64,000 nucleotides of DNA from Celeribacter marinus. GTDB lineage: Bacteria > Pseudomonadota > Alphaproteobacteria > Rhodobacterales > Rhodobacteraceae. The stretch spans positions 2,370,932 to 2,434,931 of the forward strand of contig NZ_CP012023.1 of NCBI RefSeq assembly GCF_001308265.1. The letters run 5' to 3'. Position numbers and translations under genes: made by a program. Below the pieces are notes generated by a model that saw nothing but the letters and a program-made list of their open reading frames with translations, made no database searches and was not told the origin of the DNA. Positions 8,290-17,858 of this stretch are shown piece after piece. The first letter of the stretch is position 1, and each line of letters opens with the position of its first letter.

Positions 8290-9483
8290 CTAATGTATCC
8301 GCACCACTTCGTCCTTGATGATGCGCGCAATCACCACGCAATCGTCCAATGAAAACGTAAGCGGAAGGCGCATGTCCACAATCGCACGCAACACGCGGTC
8401 ACTATCGGGCAAAGGCTGCGGATCGGCGTAGCGCCAATTGTCATAACGCGATGTAAACGCGACAGGATCAGGGGCGCCAAACCATTTCAACTCGACACCG
8501 CGCGCTTTGCACGCCGCAACCACGGCTTTGATCCGCTCGTCAGCCCAATCGAGCAATAGAAACTGGATCGACGAGCCGACAAAGCCCTCTTGTTGTGGAC
8601 GATCAATCAACGTGAGGCCCGCAACATCGCGCACCCCCTCCTCCACCACGCGGTAGCGCGCGTTCCAATTCGCGACTTGATCGGGAAGGTGACGCAGCTG
8701 CACACGCAAAATCGCCGCGCGCAAATGATCCATACGGCCCGACACATTGGGCGTGTCGTACTTGACCTTTTCGAACACATCGAGCGGCGGACGCGCAGTA
8801 TGCGCCCCGTATAACATGTACGATCCCGACAATAAGATGGCTTTTGCCGCGATCTCGTCATCATCGGTGACAAGCAAACCGCCCTCGCCCGAATTGATAT
8901 GCTTATAGGTCTGTGTTGAATAGCATGCGATCGTGCCGTGACGCCCTGACGGAACCCCGTCCCATGTGGCCCCCATGGTGTGGGCGCAATCCTCGATCAC
9001 CGTCACACCCGCACCATTACAGATGTACATCAGCGCATCCATATCGACGATGTGACCGCGCATATGTGACAGCATCAAAACCCGCGCGCCACTGTCCGCG
9101 ATTTTGACCTGAAGATCATCCAGATCAATGACCAGACCTTCGGTGACGCCCACAAAGATCGACCGCGCCCCCACGGAGGCAATCGCACCAGGCACAGGGG
9201 CAAGGGTAAATGCATTGGTCAAAACGGCATCGCCATGCGCGACCCCGACCGCACGCAAGGCACACCCCAACGCATACCCCCCAGACGCGACGGCAAGCGC
9301 GTAGCGTGCGCCCGCCAGAGCGGCAAACTCCTGCTCCAAAAGCGCAACTTCGCCCGCCTCATCTGGCAGAACGTTGTACCGATGCAGCCGCCCCGAGCGC
9401 AAAACCTCAACGGCCCGCTCAATCGCCTCTTCGGGAATTGGCTCTTGTTGCGTGAAATTGCCGCGAAAAACCTCACCGCTCAT
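8290..9483 (-). CDS. DegT/DnrJ/EryC1/StrS-family PLP aminotransferase
   Basis: 397 residues, fold type I PLP enzyme of the sugar aminotransferase family. The PLP-binding part is visible: SGGYALGCALRA near the N-terminus, VIEDCAHTMGA with the Asp that contacts the pyridine ring, and the Schiff-base lysine in STQTYKHINSGEGG. The ending IRAxx-type segment is GRMDHLRAAILRVQL. Members usually aminate a keto-sugar nucleotide, but no sugar-nucleotide dehydratase or glycosyltransferase is adjacent. It overlaps the preceding phosphatase gene by 4 nt (ATGA), so the two form an operon. Substrate unknown; the adjacent UDP-GlcNAc genes are only a hint. Confidence 0.88.
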   Translation of the reverse strand: MSGEVFRGNFTQQEPIPEEAIERAVEVLRSGRLHRYNVLPDEAGEVALLEQEFAALAGARYALAVASGGYALGCALRAVGVAHGDAVLTNAFTLAPVPGAIASVGARSIFVGVTEGLVIDLDDLQVKIADSGARVLMLSHMRGHIVDMDALMYICNGAGVTVIEDCAHTMGATWDGVPSGRHGTIACYSTQTYKHINSGEGGLLVTDDDEIAAKAILLSGSYMLYGAHTARPPLDVFEKVKYDTPNVSGRMDHLRAAILRVQLRHLPDQVANWNARYRVVEEGVRDVAGLTLIDRPQQEGFVGSSIQFLLLDWADERIKAVVAACKARGVELKWFGAPDPVAFTSRYDNWRYADPQPLPDSDRVLRAIVDMRLPLTFSLDDCVVIARIIKDEVVRIH

Positions 9484-10145
9484 CCAATCAGATCCTTGGT
9501 GATGCGACCCAGATCACGGTAGTGATCCAACAACGCCTCGGGTGCGAGATCGCGCACATCAGATCCATCTGGCCCGAACGTGACAAGCGCACAGGGCACC
9601 CCCGCCGCCCGCGCGGTTTTGCGGTCCGTCTCTGTGTCTCCAACGATAAAGCTTTGTGCGACAACGCCGCCCGCCTCCTCGACCGCTGCGATATAGGGCT
9701 TGGGGTCAGGTTTGCTGACACCAACGGTTTGCGCTCCAATCATGGAGGCGAACAGATCACGAATGCCAAGCGAGACCAAAAGTCGGTCGGCGAGGGCTTC
9801 GGGCTTGTTCGTACACACGCCAACCGCGTATCCATCACGCCGCAACGCCTCGACCGCCTCGGCCGCACCCTCATACAAGCGCGTATGCACATCAATCGCT
9901 TCGCTATAGGCGTCGAGTAAAATGGGGTACTGCGCCGACACGTCCTCTTGGGTGAACGCAGGGCGCACACGCCCAAAGCCGAGCGCAAGCATGGCCCGCC
10001 CGCCTCGAAACGCCGTTTTGGCATCGGCCACCGGATCAAGCACATCGCCATACCCAAGCCCCCGAAAACACGCGTTTGCCGAGGCAATCAGATCGGCGGA
10101 CGTATCCGCAAGTGTCCCGTCGAGATCAAAAATAACTGTCCGCAC
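9480..10145 (-). CDS. gph: Phosphoglycolate phosphatase-like HAD hydrolase
   Basis: 221-residue HAD-superfamily phosphatase. Motif I is FDLDGTLADT (residues 6-15, nucleophile Asp in DLDGT). Motif II is VCTNKPEA. The motif III lysine is in GVSKPDPKPY, and motif IV is VGDTETDRKTARAAG. The inserted helical cap between motifs I and II is typical of Gph, which removes 2-phosphoglycolate formed by DNA repair or RuBisCO oxygenation. Related enzymes act on other phosphates, so the substrate is not certain. It is co-transcribed with the aminotransferase and divergent from glmU. Confidence 0.85.
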   Translation of the reverse strand: MRTVIFDLDGTLADTSADLIASANACFRGLGYGDVLDPVADAKTAFRGGRAMLALGFGRVRPAFTQEDVSAQYPILLDAYSEAIDVHTRLYEGAAEAVEALRRDGYAVGVCTNKPEALADRLLVSLGIRDLFASMIGAQTVGVSKPDPKPYIAAVEEAGGVVAQSFIVGDTETDRKTARAAGVPCALVTFGPDGSDVRDLAPEALLDHYRDLGRITKDLIG

Positions 10146-10302
10146 CTGCGTCTCTCCCTATCCTCGCGCCCGCCACTGCGCAAAATTATGCCGATCATAT
10201 GTAACGCAGCGACAAAATTAGTGAAGCCCCGCCCCTTGCGGCGCTGTGCGCTATCGGTAAAACGGCGTATATATTATTAAAAGAGCAGATTGGTACATTT
10301 AG
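10146..10302. promoter_or_regulatory. gph / glmU divergent intergenic region
   Basis: 157 nt between divergent genes. It becomes AT-rich just before glmU (TATATATTATT near 10270-10280), which probably marks the glmU promoter. I see no convincing -35/-10 pair, operator or structured RNA. Confidence 0.35.
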
Positions 10303-11655
10303 ATGACGACCGCCCTTATCATTTTAGCCGCAGGCCAAGGCAGCCGGATGAATTCCGACCTGCCAAAGGTGCTGCACGAGGTCGCAAACGCGCCACTGTT
10401 CGCCCATGCTCTGAACGCAGGGGCCTCCCTTGAGCCTGAAAAAACCGTACTGGTGGTCGGTCACGGCGGCGATTTGGTCGAGGCCGCTGCCCGCAAAATC
10501 GACGACACTATCGTGATCGCGCACCAAACCGAACAATTGGGCACCGCGCATGCCGTGGCCCAAGCCCGCGCCGCGCTTGCCGGTTTTGACGGTGACGCGC
10601 TTGTCTTGTACGGCGATACCCCGTTTGTCACATCCCAGACACTGACGAACATGATCGCCGCGCGCGCCACCCATGACGTTGTGGTGTTAGGGTTTGACGC
10701 GGCTGACGCAGGTCGCTACGGGCGCCTTGTCACATCGGGCGAAACACTCGAGCGGATCGTTGAGTATAAAGACGCCAATGATGCCGAGCGCGCCATCACA
10801 CTATGCAATTCGGGTGTGGTCTGCGCCAATGCCCAAACCCTGTTCGCACTGATTGATGCGGTCGGGAACGACAACGCGTCCGGCGAATACTACCTCACCG
10901 ACATCGTGGAATTGGCATGGTCCGCCGGCAAAACCGCAACCGCAGTGACCTGTGATGAGGCCGAGACGCTTGGCATTAACACGCGCGTTGAACTCGCCCG
11001 CGCCGAGGGTATTTTCCAAACCGCCAAACGTGCCGAGGCCTTGGACAACGGTGTTACGTTAACCGCGCCCGAAACCGTCTTTTTCTCACTCGACACCTAT
11101 GTGGGGCGCGATGCAATCATTGAACCCAACGTAGTGTTTGGCCCCAATGTAACAGTGGAATCCACCGCGCGTATTCGCGCCTTTTCCCACCTTGAGGGCT
11201 GTCACGTCTCGATGGGTGCCACAGTTGGTCCCTATGCGCGTCTGCGCCCGGGTGCGGAATTGTCGAACAACGCCCATGTCGGCAATTTCGTCGAGATCAA
11301 GAACGCGCGTATCGGCGAAGGCACCAAGGTCAACCACCTCACCTACATCGGTGATGCGGACATTGGTGACGGCACTAATGTCGGCGCAGGCACAATCACC
11401 TGCAACTATGACGGCGTGTTCAAACACAAAACCACCATCGGGCGAAATGCCTTTATCGGGTCAAACACCATGCTCGTAGCCCCCGTGACCGTGGGCGATG
11501 ACGCCATGACCGCAAGCGGGTCCGTCATCACCTCACATGTGGAAGACGGCGCATTGGCAATTGCCCGCGCAAAACAGGTGAACAAGGCGGGTCTCGCCAT
11601 TAGATTATTTGAAAAGTTAAAGTCCGCGAAGAAAAACGCGCAAAAGGGTTTGTAA
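10303..11655 (+). CDS. glmU: Bifunctional UDP-GlcNAc pyrophosphorylase / GlcN-1-P acetyltransferase
   Basis: 450 residues. The N-terminal nucleotidyltransferase domain starts with IILAAGQGSRMNSDLPKVLH, whose LAAGQGSRM part is the nucleotide-binding loop; YGDTPF carries the metal-binding Asp. The C-terminal half is a left-handed beta-helix of hexapeptide repeats, ending in the acetyl-CoA site (KHKTTIGRNAFIGSN, AGTITCNYDG). It converts GlcN-1-P to GlcNAc-1-P and then to UDP-GlcNAc for peptidoglycan and LPS. It is followed one base later by glmS; glmM, the step between them, is at 33273-34640. Confidence 0.97.
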   Translation: MTTALIILAAGQGSRMNSDLPKVLHEVANAPLFAHALNAGASLEPEKTVLVVGHGGDLVEAAARKIDDTIVIAHQTEQLGTAHAVAQARAALAGFDGDALVLYGDTPFVTSQTLTNMIAARATHDVVVLGFDAADAGRYGRLVTSGETLERIVEYKDANDAERAITLCNSGVVCANAQTLFALIDAVGNDNASGEYYLTDIVELAWSAGKTATAVTCDEAETLGINTRVELARAEGIFQTAKRAEALDNGVTLTAPETVFFSLDTYVGRDAIIEPNVVFGPNVTVESTARIRAFSHLEGCHVSMGATVGPYARLRPGAELSNNAHVGNFVEIKNARIGEGTKVNHLTYIGDADIGDGTNVGAGTITCNYDGVFKHKTTIGRNAFIGSNTMLVAPVTVGDDAMTASGSVITSHVEDGALAIARAKQVNKAGLAIRLFEKLKSAKKNAQKGL

Positions 11656-11656
11656 T

Positions 11657-13480
11657 ATGTGTGGAATTGTAGGGGTTCTTGGAACCCATGAAGTCGCCCC
11701 CTTGTTGGTCGAAGCACTCAAACGCCTCGAATACCGCGGCTATGACAGCGCAGGGATCGCAACCGTCGACAACGGCAAACTGGATCGCCGGCGCGCGGTT
11801 GGAAAACTGGTCAATCTCTCCGACGAGCTTGTCCACAATCCGCTCGCGGGTAAATCAGGCATCGGCCACACCCGTTGGGCGACCCACGGCGCCCCCAGTG
11901 TCACCAACGCGCACCCTCACCAAGCGGGGCCGGTCGCAGTCGTCCACAACGGTATCATCGAAAATTTCCGCGAATTGCGCGCCGATCTGGCCACCAAGGG
12001 CTATAAATTCGTCACCGAGACCGACACCGAAACCGTAGCTCTTTTGGCACAAAGCTTTGTTGATGCGGGGCATGCGCCCGTTGAGGCCGCGAATGCGACC
12101 ATTGATGCGCTTGAGGGAGCGTTTGCCCTGTGCTTCTTGTTTGACGGCGAGGATGATTTGTTGATCGCCGCGCGCAAAGGCTCGCCATTGGCCATCGGGC
12201 ACGGCGATGGTGAGATGTATGTCGGCTCAGATGCTATCGCGCTTGCGCCCATGACCGATCAAGTGACCTACCTTGACGAGGGGGACCGCGCGATCCTGAC
12301 CCGCACCTCTTTGGCGATTTTCGACGCGACCGGCACACAGGTGCAACGGGTACGCCGCGAAATCAAACTCGACGCGACCCGCATCGAGAAAGCGGGCCAT
12401 AAACACTTCATGTCCAAAGAGATTGCCGAACAACCCACGGTGATCTCTGATGCGCTGTCCTACTATCTCTCCTCGGATGGTGCGGGTATCAACTTGCCCG
12501 AGGACGGTATCGATTTCACCGCCTTTGACCGTATTGTCATGGTCGCGTGCGGCACGGCGTTCTTCGCTTGTTTCACCGCCAAATATTGGCTTGAGCAAAT
12601 CGCGCGCATCCCCGTCGAGGTCGATGTTGCCTCAGAATTTCGCTACCGCGAAGCGCCCATTGCGCCGCGCACCTTGGCTATCTTTGTCTCACAATCGGGC
12701 GAGACGGCCGATACATTGGCGGCCCTGCGCTATGTCGCGGGCAAGGCCGACAAGATCGTGACCATTACAAATTCAGCCGAAAGTTCCATGGCGCGCGAAA
12801 GCGATCTATCCCTGCCGATTTTGGCCGGTGTCGAGGTGGGCGTGGCGTCAACCAAAGCCTTTACCTGTCAGCTCACCGTGCTACTGGCCCTTGCCATTGA
12901 GGCCGCCTCACAACGCGGCGTCCTAGCGCGTGATGAGGTTAAAACCCACCTGAGCGCCCTGCGCGCCCTGCCGGGTCTGATCAATGCCGCTCTTGATCTG
13001 CGCGACGATATCGATGCCATCTCCCAAGAGTTGGCTGAGGCCACGGACGTCTTGTTCCTCGGGCGCGGCGCGATTTACCCAATCGCTCTTGAAGGTGCGC
13101 TAAAGCTGAAAGAAATCAGTTACATACACGCCGAAGGCTATGCGTCTGGCGAGTTAAAACACGGCCCCATCGCCCTTGTTGACACACACACACCGATCAT
13201 CGTGTTCGCCCCGCGCGACAAGCTGTTCGACAAAACCGTATCGAACATGCAAGAAGTCATGGCCCGTGGCGGCAAAGTGATCCTTGTGTCCGACAAAACA
13301 GGGATCGCCGATGCGGGTGATGATGTGTGGCGCACGATTGAAATGCCACGCGTGTCAGATGCTATTGCCCCTATTCTCTACGCGCTTCCTGCGCAATTGA
13401 TCGCGTATCACACCGCCGTTGCCAAAGGCACGGATGTGGATCAACCCCGCAACCTTGCAAAATCGGTGACTGTCGAATGA
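11657..13480 (+). CDS. glmS: Glutamine-fructose-6-phosphate aminotransferase (isomerizing)
   Basis: 607 residues. The catalytic Cys directly follows Met (MCGIVGVLG), as in all Ntn-type glutamine amidotransferases. The glutaminase domain shows GHTRWATHG and HNGIIEN. Two SIS sugar-isomerase domains follow, with ACGTAFFA, SQSGETADTLAAL, the hinge STKAFTCQL and the C-terminal DQPRNLAKSVTVE. It makes glucosamine-6-phosphate, the committed step of amino-sugar synthesis. AAAGGG lies in the end of glmU, and the genes are one base apart, so they are co-transcribed. No glmS ribozyme could fit in the spacer. Confidence 0.98.
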   Translation: MCGIVGVLGTHEVAPLLVEALKRLEYRGYDSAGIATVDNGKLDRRRAVGKLVNLSDELVHNPLAGKSGIGHTRWATHGAPSVTNAHPHQAGPVAVVHNGIIENFRELRADLATKGYKFVTETDTETVALLAQSFVDAGHAPVEAANATIDALEGAFALCFLFDGEDDLLIAARKGSPLAIGHGDGEMYVGSDAIALAPMTDQVTYLDEGDRAILTRTSLAIFDATGTQVQRVRREIKLDATRIEKAGHKHFMSKEIAEQPTVISDALSYYLSSDGAGINLPEDGIDFTAFDRIVMVACGTAFFACFTAKYWLEQIARIPVEVDVASEFRYREAPIAPRTLAIFVSQSGETADTLAALRYVAGKADKIVTITNSAESSMARESDLSLPILAGVEVGVASTKAFTCQLTVLLALAIEAASQRGVLARDEVKTHLSALRALPGLINAALDLRDDIDAISQELAEATDVLFLGRGAIYPIALEGALKLKEISYIHAEGYASGELKHGPIALVDTHTPIIVFAPRDKLFDKTVSNMQEVMARGGKVILVSDKTGIADAGDDVWRTIEMPRVSDAIAPILYALPAQLIAYHTAVAKGTDVDQPRNLAKSVTVE

Positions 13481-14121
13481 CCCCACAAGAGGCGCTTACA
13501 GCGCTCCAATCCGAGGCGGACGCAACACGCGCCGCCGATCTGGCCACACGTTTTGGAGCGGGGGACTACATTGGTGTAGCCCCTGCCCGCCTCGAAGAGA
13601 TCGCGCGCCAGTGGCGCCAAGACGTGGCCTTTCCCGACCGTCTTGAGTTGGCCCGAGCTCTGTGGGAGACCAACACGCATGAGGCCCGTCTCATGGCCGC
13701 CAAGCTGTTGACCCAAGCCCGCATTAAGGATGACGCGGACATTTGGGCGCAGATTTGCACATGGATCGAACAGGCCGACACTTGGGCGCAGATTGATGCA
13801 CTTGGGGCTGCGGGCGGTCGTCGCATCGCGGTCGATCTTTCGCGCATGGCCACAGTGCACGCCCTCGCGGCATCTGAACGCAGTTTGGACAGACGCGCGG
13901 CCCTCATCTTGTCGACGCCACTGGCAAAGCTGGCCCATCCGTCCAAAGACGAGTTAAACGCCATTGATGACGTGTTGTTCTGGCTCACCCATGCGCTGCA
14001 AGACGCAGACAAAGATGTGGCCCGTGCGGCGGACACATGGGTGCGCGCCCTTGGCAAACATGACGGCAAACGCGCAAAAATGGTGCGACGTGTTGTCGAG
14101 TTGCGCAAAAGTGATGGTTGA
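13477..14121 (+). CDS. DNA alkylation repair protein (AlkD-like HEAT-repeat)
   Basis: 214 residues, all-helical, with the features of the DNA alkylation repair (AlkC/AlkD-type) family: an early YIGVAPARLEEIARQW segment, ARALWETNTHEARLMAAKLL, and DTWAQIDALGA. Family members excise N3- and N7-alkylated bases by a HEAT-repeat glycosylase fold. The start ATG overlaps the glmS stop by 4 nt (ATGA). The linkage to amino-sugar genes looks like operon hitchhiking. The substrate is inferred from family only, and the protein is slightly shorter than AlkD of Bacillus. Confidence 0.78.
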   Translation: MTPQEALTALQSEADATRAADLATRFGAGDYIGVAPARLEEIARQWRQDVAFPDRLELARALWETNTHEARLMAAKLLTQARIKDDADIWAQICTWIEQADTWAQIDALGAAGGRRIAVDLSRMATVHALAASERSLDRRAALILSTPLAKLAHPSKDELNAIDDVLFWLTHALQDADKDVARAADTWVRALGKHDGKRAKMVRRVVELRKSDG

Positions 14122-14161
14122 TCGTCTTGGCACCCGCCACATGACCGCATAGGCTAATTTC

Positions 14162-15175
14162 ATGACAGATGCCCCTCGCCTCATTGACCCGTTTGCCCGC
14201 GCGATCACCTATCTACGGGTGTCGGTGACGGATCGCTGTGATTTTCGTTGTGTCTACTGCATGGCCGAAAACATGACGTTCCTACCTAAGAAAGAGCTGC
14301 TCACCCTCGAAGAGTTGGACCGCATGTGTTCGACCTTCATCGGGCTTGGCGTGCAAAAGCTGCGGATCACAGGCGGAGAGCCTTTGGTGCGCCGTGGGAT
14401 CATGACGTTTTTCAATGCGATGACGCGTCACCTCGACAGCGGTGCGCTCAAGGAATTGACTGTGACCACAAACGGCTCGCAATTGGCGCGGTATGCGGGT
14501 GATCTTTACGCGGCGGGTGTTCGCCGGATCAATGTGTCGCTCGACACGCTCGATCCCGATAAATTCGCGCGTGTGACGCGGTGGGGCAAATTAGACCAAG
14601 TGCTCAAAGGCATTGAGGCCGCCCGCAACGCGGGCCTGCGCGTCAAAATCAACGCAGTGGCCCTCAAAGGCTTCAACGAGGACGAGCTATTTACCCTAAC
14701 ACAATGGTGTGCGCGCGAAGATATGGACCTGACCTTTATCGAAGTGATGCCTATGGGTGATCTGGGCAACGAGGACCGTGTGGGCCAATACTGGTCGCTT
14801 GAGGATCTGCGCGGTGATCTGCGCACCCGCTATACTCTGACGGATTTGGCCGAAAAAACGGGTGGCCCCGCGCGCTATGTGCGCCTTGAGGAAACCGGCC
14901 AAAAGATCGGTTTCATCACGCCACTAAGCCACAATTTTTGCGAAAGCTGCAATCGCGTACGCATGACCTGTACGGGTGAGTTGTTTATGTGTTTGGGCCA
15001 AGAGGACAACGCCTCCTTGCGCGATATCATGCGCGACAGCGGCGATGATAACGCACCGCTCATTCGCGCCATTGAGGCCGCGATTGCCCGCAAACCCAAA
15101 GGGCATGATTTTGATTACTCACGCCAAAAGGCAGACGGTCAGGTGTCGCGGCATATGTCGCACACAGGCGGGTGA
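14162..15175 (+). CDS. moaA: GTP 3',8-cyclase (molybdenum cofactor biosynthesis)
   Basis: 337-residue radical SAM enzyme for the first step of molybdopterin synthesis. The SAM-cluster motif is C26-x3-C30-x2-C33 (CDFRCVYC). [11 protein letters not shown] binds SAM. The second [4Fe-4S] cluster, which binds GTP, uses the Cys in [12 protein letters not shown]. The protein ends in Gly-Gly (MSHTGG), the C-terminal tail known to be needed for catalysis, so it is full length. It lies 40 nt after the AlkD-like gene. No other moa or moe gene is in the window. Confidence 0.96.
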   Translation: MTDAPRLIDPFARAITYLRVSVTDRCDFRCVYCMAENMTFLPKKELLTLEELDRMCSTFIGLGVQKLRITGGEPLVRRGIMTFFNAMTRHLDSGALKELTVTTNGSQLARYAGDLYAAGVRRINVSLDTLDPDKFARVTRWGKLDQVLKGIEAARNAGLRVKINAVALKGFNEDELFTLTQWCAREDMDLTFIEVMPMGDLGNEDRVGQYWSLEDLRGDLRTRYTLTDLAEKTGGPARYVRLEETGQKIGFITPLSHNFCESCNRVRMTCTGELFMCLGQEDNASLRDIMRDSGDDNAPLIRAIEAAIARKPKGHDFDYSRQKADGQVSRHMSHTGG

Positions 15176-15192
15176 CATCCGCCGCCAAGCCG

Positions 15193-16353
15193 TCAGGCGC
15201 TCAGACGGCTCTCGACCATTTCAACATACCATGACGAGCCCGCAGGGATGGCCTCATCGTTGAAGTTGAATTTGGGGTGATGCACGGGCGCACTATCGCC
15301 GTTGCCAATCAAAATATACGCGCCGGGGCGTTCTTCCAACATATAGGCGAAATCCTCACCGCCCATTATCAACGGCGAGTGCGCACAGCTGCCCGAGATC
15401 TTTGTGGCCGCTTCAATCGCGTATTCTGTTTCGCGCGCGTGGTTCACCATTACAGGGTAGCCAAGTTGATAATCCACAGTGGCCACCGCCCCAAAGCTGG
15501 CGGCAATACCCGTGGCGATGGTCGTAATGCGCTCGGCGACATCCTTACGAATAGCCGCGTCAAGTGTGCGCGCCGTGCCGCGCAATACAACGCGTTGCGG
15601 CAGCACGTTATACGCCGTTGACGAGGTTTCAAATGAGGTGACGGAGACGACAACCTGTTCGGTCGGATCAATGTTGCGCGATGCAATAGTTTGCAGTGCG
15701 ATCACCAAATGTGACGCCACCACAGTGCTATCAATCGCCTCGTGCGGCTTGGCCGCATGCCCGCCCTTGCCCTCTATCGTAATTTCAAACTCATCGGTTG
15801 CAGCAAAGAACGGACCAGAGCGAATGGCAAAGGTGCCGACATCATGACCGGGCCAATTGTGCATGCCATACACCTCGTCGATGCCAAAGCGGTCCATCAT
15901 ACCCTCTTCGCACATCACGCGGCCACCACCACCGCCCTCTTCGGCGGGTTGGAAGATCACCACGGCGGTGCCGTCAAAATTGCGGGTCTCCGCTAAATAT
16001 TTGGCCGCGCCAAGCAACATGGATGTGTGTCCGTCATGACCACACGCATGCATGACACCGGGCGTTTGCGAGGCGTAGTCCACACCGGTATCTTCCATAA
16101 TCGGCAGCGCATCCATATCGGCACGCAGCCCAACAGTGCGCCCTGAGGCCGCCGACTTGCCTTTGATCACGCCCACAACGCCCGTGCGCCCAAGTCCCTC
16201 GACAACCTCGTCACACCCAAACGCCCGCAACAGGTCCGCGACTTTGGCGGCGGTTCTGTGCACCTCGAACATCAACTCCGGATGGGTATGGATGTCATGA
16301 CGCCATTCGGTGATTTCTGGCAACATTTGCGCAAGGCGGTTTTTGACGGGCAT
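15193..16353 (-). CDS. M20-family amidohydrolase (hippurate hydrolase-like)
   Basis: 386-residue cytoplasmic metallopeptidase of subfamily M20D. Metal-site motifs: RADMDALPI, MHACGHDGHTSMLLGAA, and QPAEEGGGGGRVMCEEG with the catalytic Glu pair. The lid domain has GKGGHAAKPHEAIDS, and the C-terminal ligand is in MGGEDFAYML. Relatives hydrolyse N-acyl amino acids such as hippurate or indole-3-acetyl conjugates; the substrate cannot be told from sequence. AGGAG lies about 9 nt before the ATG. It converges on moaA with only 17 nt between the genes. Confidence 0.9.
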   Translation of the reverse strand: MPVKNRLAQMLPEITEWRHDIHTHPELMFEVHRTAAKVADLLRAFGCDEVVEGLGRTGVVGVIKGKSAASGRTVGLRADMDALPIMEDTGVDYASQTPGVMHACGHDGHTSMLLGAAKYLAETRNFDGTAVVIFQPAEEGGGGGRVMCEEGMMDRFGIDEVYGMHNWPGHDVGTFAIRSGPFFAATDEFEITIEGKGGHAAKPHEAIDSTVVASHLVIALQTIASRNIDPTEQVVVSVTSFETSSTAYNVLPQRVVLRGTARTLDAAIRKDVAERITTIATGIAASFGAVATVDYQLGYPVMVNHARETEYAIEAATKISGSCAHSPLIMGGEDFAYMLEERPGAYILIGNGDSAPVHHPKFNFNDEAIPAGSSWYVEMVESRLSA

Positions 16354-16793
16354 AGTGCGTGGCTCCTAGGTGTGATCGTTTGGTCAGGCGCGTACGACGA
16401 GTGAACGCGCCGACAACACACGGCGCAAGCGTGGCATGTGCGCGCAGTATGTCATGGTTCAAACTGGGCCGACAGTCACCTCTCGTCAAGCACACATGCC
16501 CGAATACCGACCACATGTTTTCTTGTCCGCCAGCGTGAGAGCCGCCGCGATGAGGCGCGCGCAAAGATCCATCCACGCACATATTCAAATAAGACCAAAA
16601 GTACGGCCCAAATCCATCCCCGCTTTGCATTTGTTTTGCGTGGACGCCACGCCACGCGAATTCGGTTCTCGAGGCCTGCGACATATAGAACAACGTTCCA
16701 AAAACTGCGCCAAAATGGCGGTCAGACCCGCTTGATCAGAGTGGTTTCTCTCGCGTAAGAGGAACAAAATCCCACGTCAGAGGAAAAACGCAC
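16354..16793. other. 440-nt gene-free region between M20 hydrolase and yeeE
   Basis: No supported gene. The overlapping small frames on both strands have no recognisable content. I see two short inverted repeats: GGCGCGT / ACGCGCC with an 11-nt loop (16387-16411), and GCGTGG / CCACGC with a 3-nt loop (16638-16652). Neither is followed by a T-run. The region should hold the two divergent promoters. It could include a small RNA, but I see no specific evidence. Confidence 0.4.
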
Positions 16794-17858
16794 ATGTACG
16801 AACAGCTTGGACTTGATATATCTCCCCGTCAGGCCTCAATCCTATTGGGCCTGTTGATCGGCCTCGCTTTTGGCGCACTGGCCGAAGTGTCGCGGTTTTG
16901 CTTTCGTCGCGCCGTTGCTGGCCCAGTATCCGAACGCAAATCTGCGGCGGGTGTTTGGCTTGGCGGTCTCGCCACGGCCATGGTCGGCACCCAAATCGCC
17001 GTGGCCCAAGGGTTAATCACGTTTGAGGACCACCGCTTTATGGTCGCCGACATGCCAATTTTGGCCATCATTGTCGGTGGCTTGATCTTTGGCGCGGGCA
17101 TGGTTTTGACCCGCGGCTGTGTGGCACGCTTGACGGTTTTGGCAGGCACAGGCAACCTGCGCGCCGTCCTCGTGCTCTTGGCGTTTGCCGTGATTGCCCA
17201 TGCAACCCTCAAGGGCGTTTTGACCCCGATCCGCACCGCGCTGTCGAGCGTCACCGTGCCGCTGACCAATGGTGCTCTTCCGGGATCACCGTTGATCTGG
17301 ACCGTTTTGATTGCGGGCGCTGCGGGTCTTTTGGCGCTGCGTCTGGCAGATAATCGTCGCACCCTCGCCCTTGGCGCGCTCATCGGCCTGTTGGTTCCTG
17401 CCGCATGGATCGGCACGGGCTATGTATTGTTCGACGAATTTGACCCTATCGCCCTTGAAAGCCTGTCATTCACCTCTCCCGCTACCGAAGTCCTGTTCTG
17501 GACAGTCGCCTCAAGTGCCATTCCCGCAGGGTTCGGCGTTGGACTATTTGGCGGCGTCATTGCGGGCGCAATGGTGCTCTCGCTCATCGCGGGTCGTTTT
17601 GAATGGCAAAGCTTCACCTCGCCCCAACAAACCGGTCGCTACCTTGCAGGGGCCGCACTGATGGGTGTGGGCGGCGTCTTGGCGGGTGGCTGTACCATCG
17701 GCGCCGGTCTATCGGGTGTGCCAACCTTGTCGGTCGCGGCCATTTTGGCCTTGATCTCCATCGGGACGGGCGGCGCATTGACCGCCCGCCTTATCCGAGA
17801 TGGTGTTTCTTCAACCGACGCAGGCCAAGCCACATCGTCAGCACCACAAGCGGCGTAA
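16794..17858 (+). CDS. YeeE/YedE-family sulfur-compound transporter
   Basis: 354-residue polytopic membrane protein with about nine hydrophobic segments in two homologous halves. Each half carries the family's conserved Cys: RFCFRRA and RGCVARL in the first, GGCTIGAGLSG in the second. Characterised members (TsuA) import thiosulfate through a relay of such Cys residues. AGAGG lies upstream of the ATG. No TusA-like partner gene is next to it, although TusA often accompanies this family. Its 3' end overlaps that of the convergent DUF3422 gene by 68 nt. The exact substrate is inferred. Confidence 0.87.
   Translation: MYEQLGLDISPRQASILLGLLIGLAFGALAEVSRFCFRRAVAGPVSERKSAAGVWLGGLATAMVGTQIAVAQGLITFEDHRFMVADMPILAIIVGGLIFGAGMVLTRGCVARLTVLAGTGNLRAVLVLLAFAVIAHATLKGVLTPIRTALSSVTVPLTNGALPGSPLIWTVLIAGAAGLLALRLADNRRTLALGALIGLLVPAAWIGTGYVLFDEFDPIALESLSFTSPATEVLFWTVASSAIPAGFGVGLFGGVIAGAMVLSLIAGRFEWQSFTSPQQTGRYLAGAALMGVGGVLAGGCTIGAGLSGVPTLSVAAILALISIGTGGALTARLIRDGVSSTDAGQATSSAPQAA

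Noticed and set aside
11600..11660. Possible glmS ribozyme
   Set aside because: glmU and glmS are one base apart, leaving no room for the ribozyme, which is a Gram-positive feature.
16295..16693. 132-residue minus-strand frame spanning the M20 start and the intergenic gap
   Set aside because: It overlaps the true N-terminus of the M20 gene in another frame and lacks a ribosome binding site or family signal.
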